A DNA stretch of 64,000 nucleotides from Mangifera indica (GCF_011075055.1 NC_058146.1:2294001-2358000); one strand, 5' to 3'; numbered from the stretch's first letter, positions 45,079 through 58,661 are shown. Made by a program: numbers and translations. Notes: generated by a model from the sequence alone, not told the origin.

Positions 45079-45705
45079 TCAGGATATGAATGAAGGAGGC
45101 CTTCTAATCTTAGTAGCTCGTTCAAAGCCATATGCACTCTGAATAAGCTTTGGCTCTGTACCCTCTGGTCCACCAAAACAATTGCCAAAGGGAGGACCTT
45201 AACCATCAAATCCAGCCTGGGGATTCATCCTGGGAATTCACCAATTGCAAGAACAGGAGCCACAGCAGAATAAGGAGTCACCAAAGCATCTAGTTTGTTC
45301 TCTATCATCAACTTGTCAAATCCATCACCTGAAAGTTCTTCTAAATTCAACAATGCTGAAAGCAGCCCACGCGGTCTTAATAGTTATTCCCAAAATAATG
45401 GCCCTAGCTTGAATCAACTTGGTGGCAACAAATCCCTGGCGAGGCACCATAGAGCCTAGCATAGCGAATCAGCTGGCTATAGTGTTCATATTATCTTTGG
45501 TTTACCAAAATGGGAATTCCATGCAAAGCAAGGCTTGAGTTTGGTGCTCCAGCCTGACGCCATTGGTCAGCTACCTCGGCGGTTCTCCTCTATGACCCCA
45601 TTAAGATCTGGTTCAGTCTGTGGATTTCTCCCAGGTAGAATTCAATTAATTGCCCTGACGTGAGTTGGTTTTGGCCAAGGTAGAACTTTCAATTACAGGA
45701 TGTTC
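45079..45705 (-). pseudogene. amidase-family pseudogene 1 (internally deleted)
   Basis: Minus-strand reading recovers, in broken frames, pieces of a plant amidase-signature protein. These are QLIEFYLGEIHRLNQ, EVADQWRQAGAPNSSLALHG, KDNMNTIAS, AMLGSMVPR, then directly C-terminal parts KLMIENKLDALVTPYSAVAP and GNCFGGPEGTEPKLIQSAYG up to RRPPSFIS and TGA at 45079. The central region with the Ser-cis-Ser-Lys catalytic motifs is absent, and several stops interrupt the frame. The parent family includes plant amidases related to fatty-acid-amide and indole-acetamide hydrolases; substrate unknown. Non-functional by any reading. Confidence 0.7.
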
Positions 45706-46534
45706 ACACCGGGTTAGAATTCTTTCTAATGCAAATAAAGGTCAGTTTCACACTAGAAAAGCAGATTTAATACTATTTCAGCTTTATCAGAAAACTTAAA
45801 ATTCGGCAGTAATCCTCGGGAAATGCTTTGTTTCTTGAACAATGAAGCTCTGTTACTCTTTCGATGAAAATTTTACCTAAAATTATCTTCTTTTTTCGCA
45901 TATATAAATATGATCACATATATGAAGCTTTGTTACTGACGTGCAATGAGCAGCAGTTCATTTCGTTTGAAGACATACATAGCATTTTCAGAGAATCACA
46001 TGCTCACCAGATCATCGTTATTTTGACTGAAGACAATGTCAGCAACTGCTAGCTACCTCACAGCTCCCTTTTTTACTGGGATTAGAATTACATGATACAT
46101 TGACATCTGTTAGTTATAGATTATCCATTAATTTCTCCTAACTTCGAGTTTTACAAGAAAGGATTATGCTAAAAAAATTTGTATTTACACCAGATCAAAA
46201 TTAAAATCTTGACTAACATTAAGTGGCTTCCTTATGCAGAAAAAGCTTCCATCCGTGGCTCTGGTAATTGGTATTTCTTGATAGTGTGAATTTAAGTACT
46301 TAAATTACGTCAAGTATACCTAGAACAATATGCCGATGAGTGATCCAAGTTCAGACGCTCAATTTGATGTAAATAAATTGGGATCCTCTTGGGATGAACT
46401 ATATTCAACAGAGTGAAGTTGATTTGAACAGAAGTAGATATGATAACTGGCAATAGGGTAATGTTTTTAATCTTTTACAGTATTGGATCAGGAAGCTGAA
46501 TGTCACCGTCATGATCATTCTTATAAAAAAATTT

Positions 46535-47035
46535 CAAGGCTTGAATGAACGAGGTTTCTTAATCATGATGGCCTGCTAAAAATCCATATGCAATCACGAT
46601 GAGCTTCGACTCTGAGCCCTTTAATCCCGAAATGTAAATGCCAAAAGGAAAACCCTTACTGCCCTGTGAAGCGGGGACAGTGATTCCGGGGCATACACCA
46701 ATTGCAAGAATATGAAATCTAGAACAGTGTAGAATCTATTGATTTAGTTACCAACTTTGAGAATTTAAAGTTGAATTTTATAACATCGGCCAGGGACCGC
46801 ACTGGGGAAGCAATTAATCCCTTGAGATAATGCATCCAAGGCCTGCTTGAACTCGGCTGCTAATGCTAATGTTTCACCACTTGCATGTCCAACAATTTGT
46901 TGGGATGTGGCTTGCTTTCTTATATGATTTATTGTCAAATTCTATCCACCAGGAGGGATGTAGTTTGATGCTTCTCTGCTTACAATGGCCTCACTGCATC
47001 TGCCACAGTTCGGCAAATCGGCCTGCGTGAATTCA
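46535..47035 (-). pseudogene. amidase-family pseudogene 2 (C-terminal half)
   Basis: A second copy on the same strand, about 0.8 kb upstream of the first in gene orientation. Recoverable pieces include RPICRTVADAV, EASNYIP, SGETLALAAEFKQALDAL, then LAIGVCPGITVPAS and FPFGIYISGLKGSESKLIVI in shifting frames. It retains the section missing from pseudogene 1, so the two are separate copies with different losses rather than one split gene. Confidence 0.6.
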
Positions 47036-47065
47036 AAGGGTAAAAGTATTTTATTTTCAATAAAA

Positions 47066-47242
47066 TTATGTGTACTCACTTTTGATACATAATTTATATA
47101 CATAAATGTGTCATTATGTGATTAAATGTTACTTTATCATCTGATGACACATGATTCAAAATCACTAAATTACAAAATGACATATCATCTGTGTGTGTAT
47201 ATATATATATATATATTGTATTTTAAAAATAGGTACACATAA
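47066..47242. mobile_element. MITE with TGTGTAC termini
   Basis: A 177-bp AT-rich element with perfect 10-bp inverted ends TTATGTGTAC and GTACACATAA. If the outer TA dinucleotides are the target duplication it would be Stowaway-like; this is not decisive. It includes a TG/TA microsatellite (about 47190-47217). Related copies at 33-133 and 32409-32560. Confidence 0.6.
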
Positions 47243-48361
47243 CATTGCTCTTTGATTTTTCTCTTATATTATTGTGTTATTCAATTCAATAATCTTTTAG
47301 GGGTTAAAATTCACATCTGATGACAGGAGATTGAAATTCTCATAATTTAGAAGCATGAGGTTTACCAGTGCCTTTTCGGTTTAACCCTGCAACGATTTGA
47401 TTCAGAGAAAAGTTGTGAAGCTCTAATGTCTCTTAGCTTCTCTAGTTAATTACCCTGCAGTTTTAGGGTCATAACCTGGTATAAAATAGCATTCTGTAAC
47501 TTTGAGGTTACTTAGTGATAGTTTTTCTTGATAACAAAATTTGAAAGGAAATCCAAAACGTCCAGATTTGCAAATGCCCTTGCAGGCCATAGTAGAGCTG
47601 CCTATTAAAGGTAATGGAGCCCAAAGTCTCAGGCAAATGCATTTTCAAGGGCATTATGTCTTGGGGATTGATGGCTACATATTTTTGTCCTTTCATGCAC
47701 GTTCTGTTGTTATCAAAAAAGAATATCAGTATGGGCGCATATGCTCAAGATATATTTCTGCTAGGCATAAAATCTATTACAGAATACCAGCTCATCCTGT
47801 CCTTACCATAGAACTTATGCCACCACCAGGGCCCCTCTTAATCAATTGTACTCTGGGGCTAAAGAAAGATTTATATGCTTTTTAAGATAAGTAATACATT
47901 AGTTCTTTAAATAGAAGAGCTTCACCAATTATATGTTAAAACTGCATTTTAACTTGACATTATCCTTTCTTGTATGTGGTTTCAAAATTCAAAGCACCTA
48001 GCTGTTCAGGATTAGAATTTAGCACCAAGCACTAATACATTTTCTTTTAAACAGGAATAGAACTTAGAATACACTCCTAACCATTATGTTCATCATTTTC
48101 TCCGACCTAAAACATTGCGGAAAGTGATATTCTTTATCTGCTTATCCATTCTTCAAGAAATACCTTCAGGGACTCCGTTACTCATTTGGTTTTCAGATAA
48201 ATTCAGATTCTTGTGGACTTAGGCAGAGAAACCGATCTTGTTGTATACAGATGAATTTATTCTTCATTGCTTACATGACATAGCAATTCACAGATACAGT
48301 GTTATGTAACAGAAAAGTTTAAAAAGGGAAAGATTTGATTATGCTAATTCAAGAGTAACCA
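47243..48361. other. spacer, no gene seen
   Basis: The longest frame (114 codons, 47541-47885, plus strand) has no domain I recognise. The left part borders amidase relics and might hold more decayed sequence. Confidence 0.35.
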
Positions 48362-49045
48362 TTAAATCACAGAGTGCTCTTCTTTAATTCTGAAGTTATG
48401 CTGCCTTGCTATGAAAGCCTCAATCATCTGTTGAAACTCTTCATTGCTCATGTTATCTACGGAGGAGCAATTTTTCACTACTCTCTCCCCAGAATTAGTA
48501 CCTTTGTTGTGCTTCTCTGTCCCCAATCTCCTCAGTTCCCGGAAAGGTTTATCTCCATTCACAGACTTGGATTTTTCTGATTGACTTCTTCTATAATTCT
48601 TGGTTTTGCAAGATGTATGTGTGCCTGCACTAACTACATTTTCTTGACATTTACTCTGTTTTTCTCTGTACTTGACCTTATACCGGTGAGTGTTTTCAGT
48701 CTTTTTGCTCTTCTCCACAAACTCTTTACAGAAATCATTTTCTGGATTCTTTCTGCTAGAATCATGAGCCATAAACTGGTTTGATTGTACAAAAAGAATG
48801 ACAACTATTGCGTTTCCGATTAGGAAAACAAAACATGGGCTAACAAGGACAACTGTTAAGTCCTTGAAATATTTCCCAGATTTCTTTACAGCAAGTGGAA
48901 ATTGAGTGGAATAACGAGAGACTATGACCAAAAGAACACAAATCTCAATTACCCTGAACAATTTTGCCAGCTTCCAAAGACGGAGATGCTTCAAGGTCAC
49001 ATTTGCCTTCCCAACTTCATTTTTATTAATCTCAAAAGAATCCAT
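48362..49045 (-). CDS. small membrane protein with DUF761-like C-terminus (copy 1)
   Basis: A 227-residue single-exon protein. After a short N-terminus, two hydrophobic helices occupy about residues 30-50 (LFRVIEICVLLVIVSRYSTQ) and 64-88 (VLVSPCFVFLIGNAIVVILF). A basic, polar, probably disordered middle follows. The C-terminus MSNEEFQQMIEAFIARQHNF matches the short DUF761 motif found at the ends of many plant proteins of unknown function (DUF4408/DUF761 type). The RRSQSEK segment resembles a basophilic kinase site. It is paralogous along its whole length to the gene at 51137-51766. Biochemical role unknown. The start ATG follows a leader with a TATA box about 230 bp upstream. Confidence 0.85.
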   Translation of the reverse strand: MDSFEINKNEVGKANVTLKHLRLWKLAKLFRVIEICVLLVIVSRYSTQFPLAVKKSGKYFKDLTVVLVSPCFVFLIGNAIVVILFVQSNQFMAHDSSRKNPENDFCKEFVEKSKKTENTHRYKVKYREKQSKCQENVVSAGTHTSCKTKNYRRSQSEKSKSVNGDKPFRELRRLGTEKHNKGTNSGERVVKNCSSVDNMSNEEFQQMIEAFIARQHNFRIKEEHSVI

Positions 49046-49275
49046 TTGATATAAATTGTGGAGTTTGCGAATATTCGACTTCGCTCAGGAGAAGAACTTG
49101 TTTTCGACCAAAGAGCTGGTAGCAGCAGTTTGAGTGAAAATATTTTGGTATACATGATCATGAAAACAAAATGAGAAAACAGAATTGGGAAAACAGAGAA
49201 AACAGGGTGAGCTAAATGGACTCTGTTTTTGCCTTCCCTCTTGGCTTTTCCGAGTTCTTGTAGCCCATTCATAAT

Positions 49276-49285
49276 CTATTTATAG
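49276..49285 (-). promoter_or_regulatory. TATA box of DUF761-type gene copy 1
   Basis: CTATAAATAG on the gene strand, about 235 bp before the ATG. The implied leader includes the segment shared with copy 2. Confidence 0.5.
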
Positions 49286-49289
49286 ATTG

Positions 49290-51136
49290 CAGAATATAAT
49301 CCTTTCTTTTCTTTTTTATTCCAACTTCTTTTCCTGCCTGGTATTTATATTCCCTCAAAATTACACGGAACCATGCCATAATGTTCGTAAATAAGTTTGA
49401 AAGTATTGGGCAAATCTGGATAATACTTTGCTGACTGCTGCAACAGTATGACCTGAGGGAGTTTATTATATCAGCTTACCAATATTCCAGTTATTTAATA
49501 ATAAGAATTTATGCCCTCTTCAAAAGTTTCATGTCAGAGAATATTGATGTATAAACATAAGTTAGAGCTTTCAATTAAGAGTTCATATGTAGATTGAAGT
49601 CACATGGCAAGTGTCCAAATCCATTCTAAAAGTTACAAGGCCTAGCAAAATAGAAAATCCTTGCACCTTTTCTTACATTGTTTAGTTCACCTGATTCTTC
49701 TCTTTGATCAAACCCGGTAATCGTAAACTACAAGCATGACTTATTTATCATCTATATCTTTATAAGAAAAGGAAATATATCAAGATTGATATGATAGATC
49801 CACTTGGGTTCTTGAGTTACAGGAATTTGTTTCTGCAAAATTTCTTTGGCTTCCCTTTGAATTTTCCAATATGTGCAGGATTCTTGTTCTTGACAGAATT
49901 TTTTGCAAAAGACCAAGAGTTGAAGTAACAAAAGCCCAATTTGATGTTCTACTTCAATCTCAAACCAGAAGACCCTTTGGCTCAGCTAAAGCTTGTCATT
50001 GTGTTGGTGCTATTAGGCCCTTGACACTAACTAGTAGAGAGTAATCACTTTTACTTTATTTCTTTGTTTCTGATTCCAGACATGAAGGTCTTTTAGCAAT
50101 AGACAAGAAATCTCTAACCTTTTGACTCTACCCATTTTCAACCATTTTTGGTTCATTTTTTGATCATCCAAAATATTTGAGGACCTGTACCAACTTATTC
50201 TATGTGCATTGGTGTAACAGCTATGAAGCTCAATAATCTGAAGATATATATGACAATTACAAGCGAAATTCGATTGACAGTTTTCGTCACACTCCCCATA
50301 CCAGGCCAACACCAGCACTACTAACAACAAGCTCACACCTAAGTTTACACCACGAGGAGTAAAGCGAGTGAAACCTCCGGTTAGAGGGATTGTTTATTAA
50401 ACTTTGATGCTGAAACCATTTGTTAGGTCTCCAAAAAGTGCTATCGAATGTCTCCTATCATAATAACTAGCTCAACTCACATCTATATGCTCATGCCAAA
50501 TACAATTCCCAACCAATGCGGATGGAGCTATTTTTAATTTTTTTTTCCACATTTAGTTGTCAGAACTGATGTGAAGAAAGGCACATGGCCTCTCTCTTAA
50601 TCTGATTTGTATATTTGGGGCTGAAAATTAATATGCTTTTCTAGATAATATATGTCAGTTCTGGCTTTGGAAGGCTTCACTAGACTGGGGAGATGTTAAA
50701 GTGCTTTCTGTCTGAGTTTGCATCATCCTTTAATCTATTGCTTTGAAATTCCATGCACACAGCTCAGAATTAGAATTTTTCTCCATACCAAACATATTTC
50801 TTGTAACTAAGAATACATTCCTCACAATTATGCTCACATTTTTCTCTAATCCGAAACATGGAGATAAAAAGAACATCCAATTCTTATGTATGCCTATCAA
50901 ATTACCAAGAAATGCTCTCAGAATACGGTGCCTATTTGCTTTTGACATCACACAAGATCGGATCAGATTCCCAGGACTCCCTCTGGAAGCCAGCCCATGC
51001 AAGAGACTTAATTTTGATAAATTAACAAAAAGAGGCTGAATTTGTTTTCCTAGAGATTTTCCATTATCTGTAATATCAAGAAGAAACTGGAAAGTTCAAG
51101 AGAGAGAGATTTGTTTATGCATTATTTATGTAATTT
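49290..51136. other. spacer between the tandem DUF761-type genes
   Basis: Open frames up to ~100 codons without family resemblance. Contains the copy 2 3' flank. I see nothing more. Confidence 0.4.
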
Positions 51137-51766
51137 TTAGATCACAGAGTACTCTTCTTCCCTGCGAAACCTCTGCTGCCTTGCAATGAAAGCTTCAATC
51201 GTCCGCCGGAACTCTTCATTACTCATATGATCTTCTGGATATAAAATTTTGGCCGATTTGTCCACAGAATTTGTACTTTTCCTGCAATTCTCTGTAGCTG
51301 ATCGCCTCAGTTGCCGGCATGATTTGTCAATATTGACACCCTGAAACTTTTCTGATTGGCTTCTCCTGTAACTATTGCTTTTACAAGTATGGGGGCCTTC
51401 CCTAGCTGCATTTTCTTCACAAATGATCTGCTTTTCTCGGTGCTTCTGAATCTTTTCACCCTTCTCGAAAAACTCTTCAAAACAATCCTTTCTCGGATTC
51501 TTCCCGGTAAATTTTTGAGCTGAAAACTGTCCTGACTTTAGATAAAGAATGACAACTATTAGGTTGCCAATTATGAAAACAGAGCGAGGACTAAAAAGGA
51601 CAACTGTGAAGTCCTTGAAATATTCACCAGAGCTCTTGACAGCAACTGGGAGTTGAGCGAAAATCCTTGTCAGCACCACCAAAAGAACACAAATCTCGAT
51701 CGCCCTGAACAAGCTCGCCACCTTTCGAATCTGGGGCTTCTTCGCAACCCCATTTAAAGAATTCAT
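51137..51766 (-). CDS. small membrane protein with DUF761-like C-terminus (copy 2)
   Basis: A 209-residue single-exon paralogue of the upstream-numbered copy (48362-49045), same strand, 2.1 kb apart: a tandem duplication. Shared blocks: ASLFRAIEICVLLVVLTRIF (helix 1), SGEYFKDFTVVLFSPRSVFI leading into IGNLIVVILYLKSGQF (helix 2), SNSYRRSQSEK, and the C-terminus HMSNEEFRRTIEAFIARQQR ending EEYSVI. The 5' leaders also share a TGGTAGCAGCAG segment about 90-100 bp upstream of the ATG. The middle region has diverged most. Function unknown; the two helices suggest membrane anchoring with a long cytosolic tail. Confidence 0.85.
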   Translation of the reverse strand: MNSLNGVAKKPQIRKVASLFRAIEICVLLVVLTRIFAQLPVAVKSSGEYFKDFTVVLFSPRSVFIIGNLIVVILYLKSGQFSAQKFTGKNPRKDCFEEFFEKGEKIQKHREKQIICEENAAREGPHTCKSNSYRRSQSEKFQGVNIDKSCRQLRRSATENCRKSTNSVDKSAKILYPEDHMSNEEFRRTIEAFIARQQRFRREEEYSVI

Positions 51767-52039
51767 CGGAACAGAAAAGTGTAATTGTAAGGTGATTCTG
51801 GCAATGGAGTTTGAAGATTTCAGACTTCTACTCGAACGATAATTGGCTTTGTACCAAAGCTATGGTAGCAGCAGCTGGAGTTTCTCTGAATAGAGAAGAC
51901 AGAGATGCTACCAACATCATAGTGTTTGTGCACATGGAAGAACAGAGGAAGCTGAGGAGCTCTTTGTTGTTTCTCTCTTAAGCCAAAAATGTTTTCTTTT
52001 CTTGGAACTTGTAAATGGGTTGGCATGGTATATATGGAT

Positions 52040-53360
52040 AGAAAGAACATAAGGCCTTTTTTTCTTTTGTTCCAAATTTTCTTTTCCTTTTTCTTTTTCT
52101 CAGCTAGAAAATCGAAACATATTCCTGCATTTTTCTTTATAAATGGAAGATATGCAAGTTGAGGGTTCTTCCAGAACCCAAATGCTTTCTTCTTGCCACT
52201 CCCAAAGCACTTTTTTTACAATTATTTGAATCCATTGCCCAAAAATTCTGCTTTTACTGTAACTATCAGGAAAAATGATTCAGCAACTAGACCCTTCAAC
52301 TTTTCTGGTAAATTATTGCTCAGAATCCATTACAGTTGCTCAAATATTATAATCAACGACACTAATTAAGATTATCTTCACGTAATCAGTTTTTTATTCA
52401 GCAAAACTGAAAACAGTAGTCACTAAAAAGTTTTTCCAAGTGCCAAAATGATAGACCCCAGAAGCCCCATTTTTCTTACTTCCAGATTAAGAAATGGACG
52501 CCTGAACCCACAAAAACACATTAACCTTTTCTTCTTTTCTTTCACCCATTAAACTGTTCGTTCAGTGCTGCAAACATCCACCCTTTCTTCACCAATAATC
52601 CAGGATTCCGAGTAGTATGTGGCAGGCTCATAGCATTGGTTAAATTTATGAAGTCCATTTCGATTTAGTTGATTAAGACAGTAAACGGTTTGGTTTCTTT
52701 CTTTTCTCTTGAAGAGACACTTCCAAACTCACTCACTGTGCGTTCCATATCTTTCTTTTTCTCTGTTTTCTACTAATCATCTGATTATGCAGTCGAAAAG
52801 TTTGGATTAATCTTAATCTTTTATTGTATTTGCATGTAAGCATAAGTTAATCGGATGATTGTATTTAGCTATCTCTTAACACATCCACCATGATTATCCT
52901 AGCAGGCGAGTCTCGTTGAAAGAGCAGTGGACAAATAAAAAAAGCAAGTCTCAGACGGTTAATGGCCATATTCAAGTACACGAACGACACCGATTCCTCG
53001 TCCAATTTTTAGATTATTGATCAAGGTTCCAAAATTCTTAACCATCTTTAATCATAATTATGTCACAGCTTGGATTTCACTAATTATGTATAGTATTTCT
53101 TTCATTCTTAAATTTTGCAAAATAACACTGGTTAGATTCATATACTTAGAACTAGAATCCGCAAAATTGTAGGTTGTGCCAGTCTCATAAATTTTATGGA
53201 TTGTGTTGAGAGTCTTAAAGTATAATTTATAAATTGATCTGATATAATATATGAAAAACAATAAAATTAATAAAAGTAAACGAACAATTTAAAAATTAAT
53301 AAAATAAATATATATAATGACAGTGGCAGACCCAAAATAAAATCAGGAGAACAAATGCTT
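52040..53360. other. spacer upstream of DUF761-type copy 2
   Basis: CT-rich and AT-rich sequence, probably including the copy 2 promoter (CATATATACC near 52030). No gene seen. Confidence 0.4.
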
Positions 53361-53635
53361 CATTAAAACACATAAAGTAACATATTAAATGCTTACAACC
53401 ATATAATCTGAAAAGTCTTAATCTATATCTCAAATCTTACCATATCATAGGTTAGTATTGTCTATAATACCTGTTTAACCCCATCTTGGTTGGCCCTTCT
53501 ATAATGATAGGATGACTCATTAAAACATATAGATTGACATATTAAATGCCTATAACCATACAATCTAAAAAGTCTTAATCTATATCTCAAACCTTACCAT
53601 GTCATGGGTTAGTATTTTCTATAATACTTGTTTTT
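53361..53635. repeat. direct duplication, ~116-bp units
   Basis: Units 53361-53476 and 53518-53635 begin CATTAAAACA and share ATATTAAATGC, AAAGTCTTAATCTATATCTC and GGGTTAGTATT-type segments, about 88% alike, separated by ~40 bp. Non-coding. Confidence 0.75.
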
Positions 53636-53989
53636 TTGATTAGTCATAACGTGACACGATGGGTCACACTAAATACGACCCGACATAGCCCACACCCGGC
53701 TCTCACGTAGCTCTGACTACGTGAGAGAAGGCTGGCCAAACATGGTCAGGGAAGCGTGGCAACACCATGGGGGGATGGTGGCAAAGGGAAATGCTTCTGC
53801 TACTTAAAACTGTCCACTCAATGAACATAATGAATTTAAAATTATAAATGGGCCATACATCATACTCCTTAGATTGGGCTACCAATTGTCGGCTTATACA
53901 ACGGCAATAACCCAAAATTAAAGCGAGTCAAATGACTCAAATATTTCCAAAACGACGCCGTGTAATCTGATACAAAACCGATCTTTACT

Positions 53990-53997
53990 AAACCCTA
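53990..53997 (+). promoter_or_regulatory. telo-box of the RPS25 gene
   Basis: AAACCCTA about 100 bp upstream of the start codon, followed by a pyrimidine-rich stretch (CTTCTCTCTTTTTC). This is the common layout of plant ribosomal protein gene promoters. Confidence 0.55.
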
Positions 53998-54093
53998 GGG
54001 GTAGATAACACTCTCAGCCTCCCCGCATCGCTTCTCTCTTTTTCATCACACTTTTACCCCAGAGTGCAGATCATCTCCCTGTGATCAAATCCA

Positions 54094-55160
<1,067 letters not shown>

Positions 55161-58100
55161 GTCTTTCAATATATTTGCTTAAAAGTTTTCATGTAGTGGT
55201 TTCTGGGGTTTGATTGTTATTGTTTTTTAATCTGCCAATCTGTTTAAGAGTTTATAAACTACAATTCTTGACCTTAAGTTGATGTTTTTTGTTTAATGAG
55301 TACCTTTTGAAAAAGTTTCTCGGTACAAGCTACTGATGAGCTTCTTCATGTTTGTTCTTTCTGTATTTATTATTTGGACGTTTAGGGAAGAAAAAGTTCC
55401 AAAAGGCGAAATATGTGGAGACCTTTAAAGGATCTGTCAATGTGTTGCCTTATAACTAGGTGAACCCTTTTTCCCTAAGTTCCCCCAAACCCTGATCTGT
55501 CATTGTACAATCAGCCATGAATTTTGTGAGAACCTTCCGTGTTGCAGGACATTGCCTTGCCAACCATAGCATCTTGCCTAAGTTTGTTTCCTTGACTACT
55601 CCAGCGTATGCATCTCACCAATTCTACATCTCCTTTTAAATGTTGTACAACTCAGAAGAATGCAATATGGGAATGTCTTATTTAGAAATGAAAAGTTCGA
55701 GCCTATCTCTTGTGATCTGTCAAGCTTGGATTCAAATTCCATTAAAAGTCACTGTAGTATTACTGTGTCACCCGAAAATAAGAGCTGAAATACAAGCAAT
55801 CTGGCTATCAGGGTAAAGTAGACATCTTAAGTTTATAAAATGCTGTAGTGGAAACTGGGGCTAAGCCTTTATCCGACCCAAGAGCAATATATAAGTAATT
55901 GGACTTAGAGCCACGTGAAATTTTGTCGCATGATAGATGGTTTCTGGTTCATGTTTGATTGTATTGTTGGGCTTTAAGGAGGTCTGGATATGATTTGAGT
56001 TACCTCGGTCTCAAAAATTAATTCGTTTCGATTTAGTTTAATTCAAATTCTTTTAATTAAAATTTAAATAGAACTTGAGTCAAAAAATTTGACTCGTTTT
56101 TTAATTAGAGCCAAATTTGAGCTAAAGGATATTTGGTTTGGTTTGATTCGAATTTAACTTGATTGAAGAATGTTCTGATGTAATTTCTTGTGTAGATACT
56201 CTTGCTCTAAGGACTCAATTGTCAATTATCTTCAAAGCTGCTTTTTATATTTTCATATTCTCTAGATTTCATTTCTGTCTTACCATTCTCTAAATAAGGA
56301 GATTATTTTTGGAATGTTCTAACTGGGCATAGAGATGGGACAATCTTCACTTTTCAATATGGTTTGGATGTAATCTAAGTCGATTCGGTCTTGAAAATCG
56401 ATTCGGTTCGATTTAGTTTGGTTTAAATTCATTTGATTAAAATTTAAATTGAATTTGAACCAAAAGATTTAGTTTGTTTTTTAATACAAGTCGAATTAGA
56501 GTCAAGAGGTGTTCAAGCTTGGCTCGGCCTAAATCCACCTCTAGTTTTAAGGATTGAATCTGATAAGCAATTTCTCCTCCTTGATGAGACCCTGTTCTTA
56601 TCAATCCACAACCTAGAAATATTTGGAACAGTTAGAAGAATTCAATGAATAAGTCTATACAAAAGTGTTTTTCACAGTAAAATTCATGGAAATGGTCATT
56701 TCACTTATAAAACTTTTTTCATTCTTACGATGATTACTAACTGGAAATTATGAGAATCAAAACTATATTAACAAGTCCATAAATTAACCGACACATGTGC
56801 GGCGGAGAAAGGCCTCATACCCCTTAGATAATCATAAGGGCCACCTCTCCAGTGTCTCAGTCAAGAACAGGATCAAAATAGTTGGATTTTTCCGAGATTT
56901 TTTAAGCTTAGTTTTATAATTCAATAAACCACTTGAACAACAACCTGTTGAGAAGCCGCTTTCACTATTTTCAAATCAACACCTTTCAATGCTATACTAA
57001 ATCATATACAAATAGACAAATAACTAGATGTTGTGAATTGTGATGGGCAAGCAGGGGAGGTGGGCCAAGTTCTAATGCAAAATCTAATAAGAACCGTCCA
57101 TGGGGTTAGGTGACACTCTGTATGGTTTGTGTCCAAATCTTGATGTTAATCAGTACACTACACGATGGAAAATTCTACTTGTTTGGACTCTCCAATTGGG
57201 TCATTTCGATACATCAAGGGTGAAATTCAAATTTTTTCTTCTAAATTATGGCGAGAATTTAGAAACCGTTGGTGGAAAGTGGGTTCATCTTCTGCTGAAA
57301 CTTTCCTCACCTTCTACTCATTAACCCTCTTTTCTTGATGTTATAATGTCCTATCCATTTCAGTGGGGATGGATATTTTCAAGTTCTGTCCCTCATAAAA
57401 ATTTATGTGGCTCTGGTACTTCAATCAACAGCAATACTAAAATAATTCCACAATTTTTCCTTTTTTGGTAGGCTTGTTTTTGGAATCACTGGAATGATTT
57501 CTGCCAAATTCCGACCACAAACATATTAAAATTTGCATAAGATCAAGTGTGCAACTGGGTCTACCTGTTTGTCAATATTCCCTCCATATAACAAGAATTT
57601 TACCATGTATATTCATTAAAATGATCACTGAATCAACTATAAAATACATGGAGAAATTATTTTTCCCTAGATCAAGGACTTCTCTTTCACCCTACCTATA
57701 ATTTTACAGCGTCAAAAAATGTCATGAATCATATCTTTTCATGGTTGAAAATCACTCTAGTTATATCAGCAAATTGCAACATGTCAAGCAATGGAAACTG
57801 CCAGAAGAGTAATTAGCAGTTAGCACACTTGAAAGTGGCAGCATTGCCGATGCAACTGATTAAAAATCAACAATTTTCAGTCATAAAATATTATCTTTTC
57901 ACTACAGACTTTGGCTTGAAATGAACATGTAGTTTGGCTTAATGTGGCCTTCTCCACATCCAAGAGGGACCTAGAAACTTGCACAGAAGTATGAAGTGTA
58001 CACGGTGACACAGACCATTGAATTATTTGCAGAGATTTTTACATTTTTTCATACTACAATCATTGTATTTTTGTAGTAACATTTACATAATTTTACATAA

Positions 58101-58661
58101 ATACCGAGTTTGCAGGATTTCTCGTGAAAGGCTCACATGCCAATAAAGCTAACTGCCACCTTCAACATCAATCACGTAATTCATTTCCATTTTCAACCAT
58201 CTTCAACCTTTCTTAACCGATCACTTCTCCAAGTTCCGGAAGTTTTGTCAGCTTAACACTTCACCTTTTCTTGTGTGCTTAATTCTCACACTTCAGTTTT
58301 CTACCTTTTTACTTCCATTTTGGTCCTTGAGCTTCTGGGGTATTTGAGGACCTTTTCTCCTGGTGATTAACTTGATCTGGGTTGTTTCAGTTCTGTTTTG
58401 TTCTGTTCTGTCATTAGATTTTCCTTTTTAGATCGCTTAAAATTTAGTTGTTAATGTATTCTATAGTTAAAAGTACGTTACAAATACACAGCTGTCATTT
58501 ACAATTTCTTGGGATATCTTTATTTGATCTATACTTTACTTGGTTACTTAGATTACACTTAGATTTTAGCTTTACTTTATTGGGATTCGGGTTAAGTACT
58601 TAGTTTGACTTGTCATTTTGATACTCGTCATAATCCTAGTTCTAGCAGAAAAAAAGGAGCA
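55161..58661. other. spacer between RPS25 and the AGPase gene
   Basis: Two diverged copies of a degenerate low-complexity sequence (TCGGTTCGATTTAGTTTGG type) occur at about 55975-56180 and 56345-56545. The rest is unremarkable; the last ~600 bp include the AGPase promoter/leader. No gene seen. Confidence 0.45.

Noticed and set aside
47541..47885. 114-codon plus-strand frame.
   Set aside because: No recognisable motif and no promoter or splice context; may be chance or a decayed fragment.
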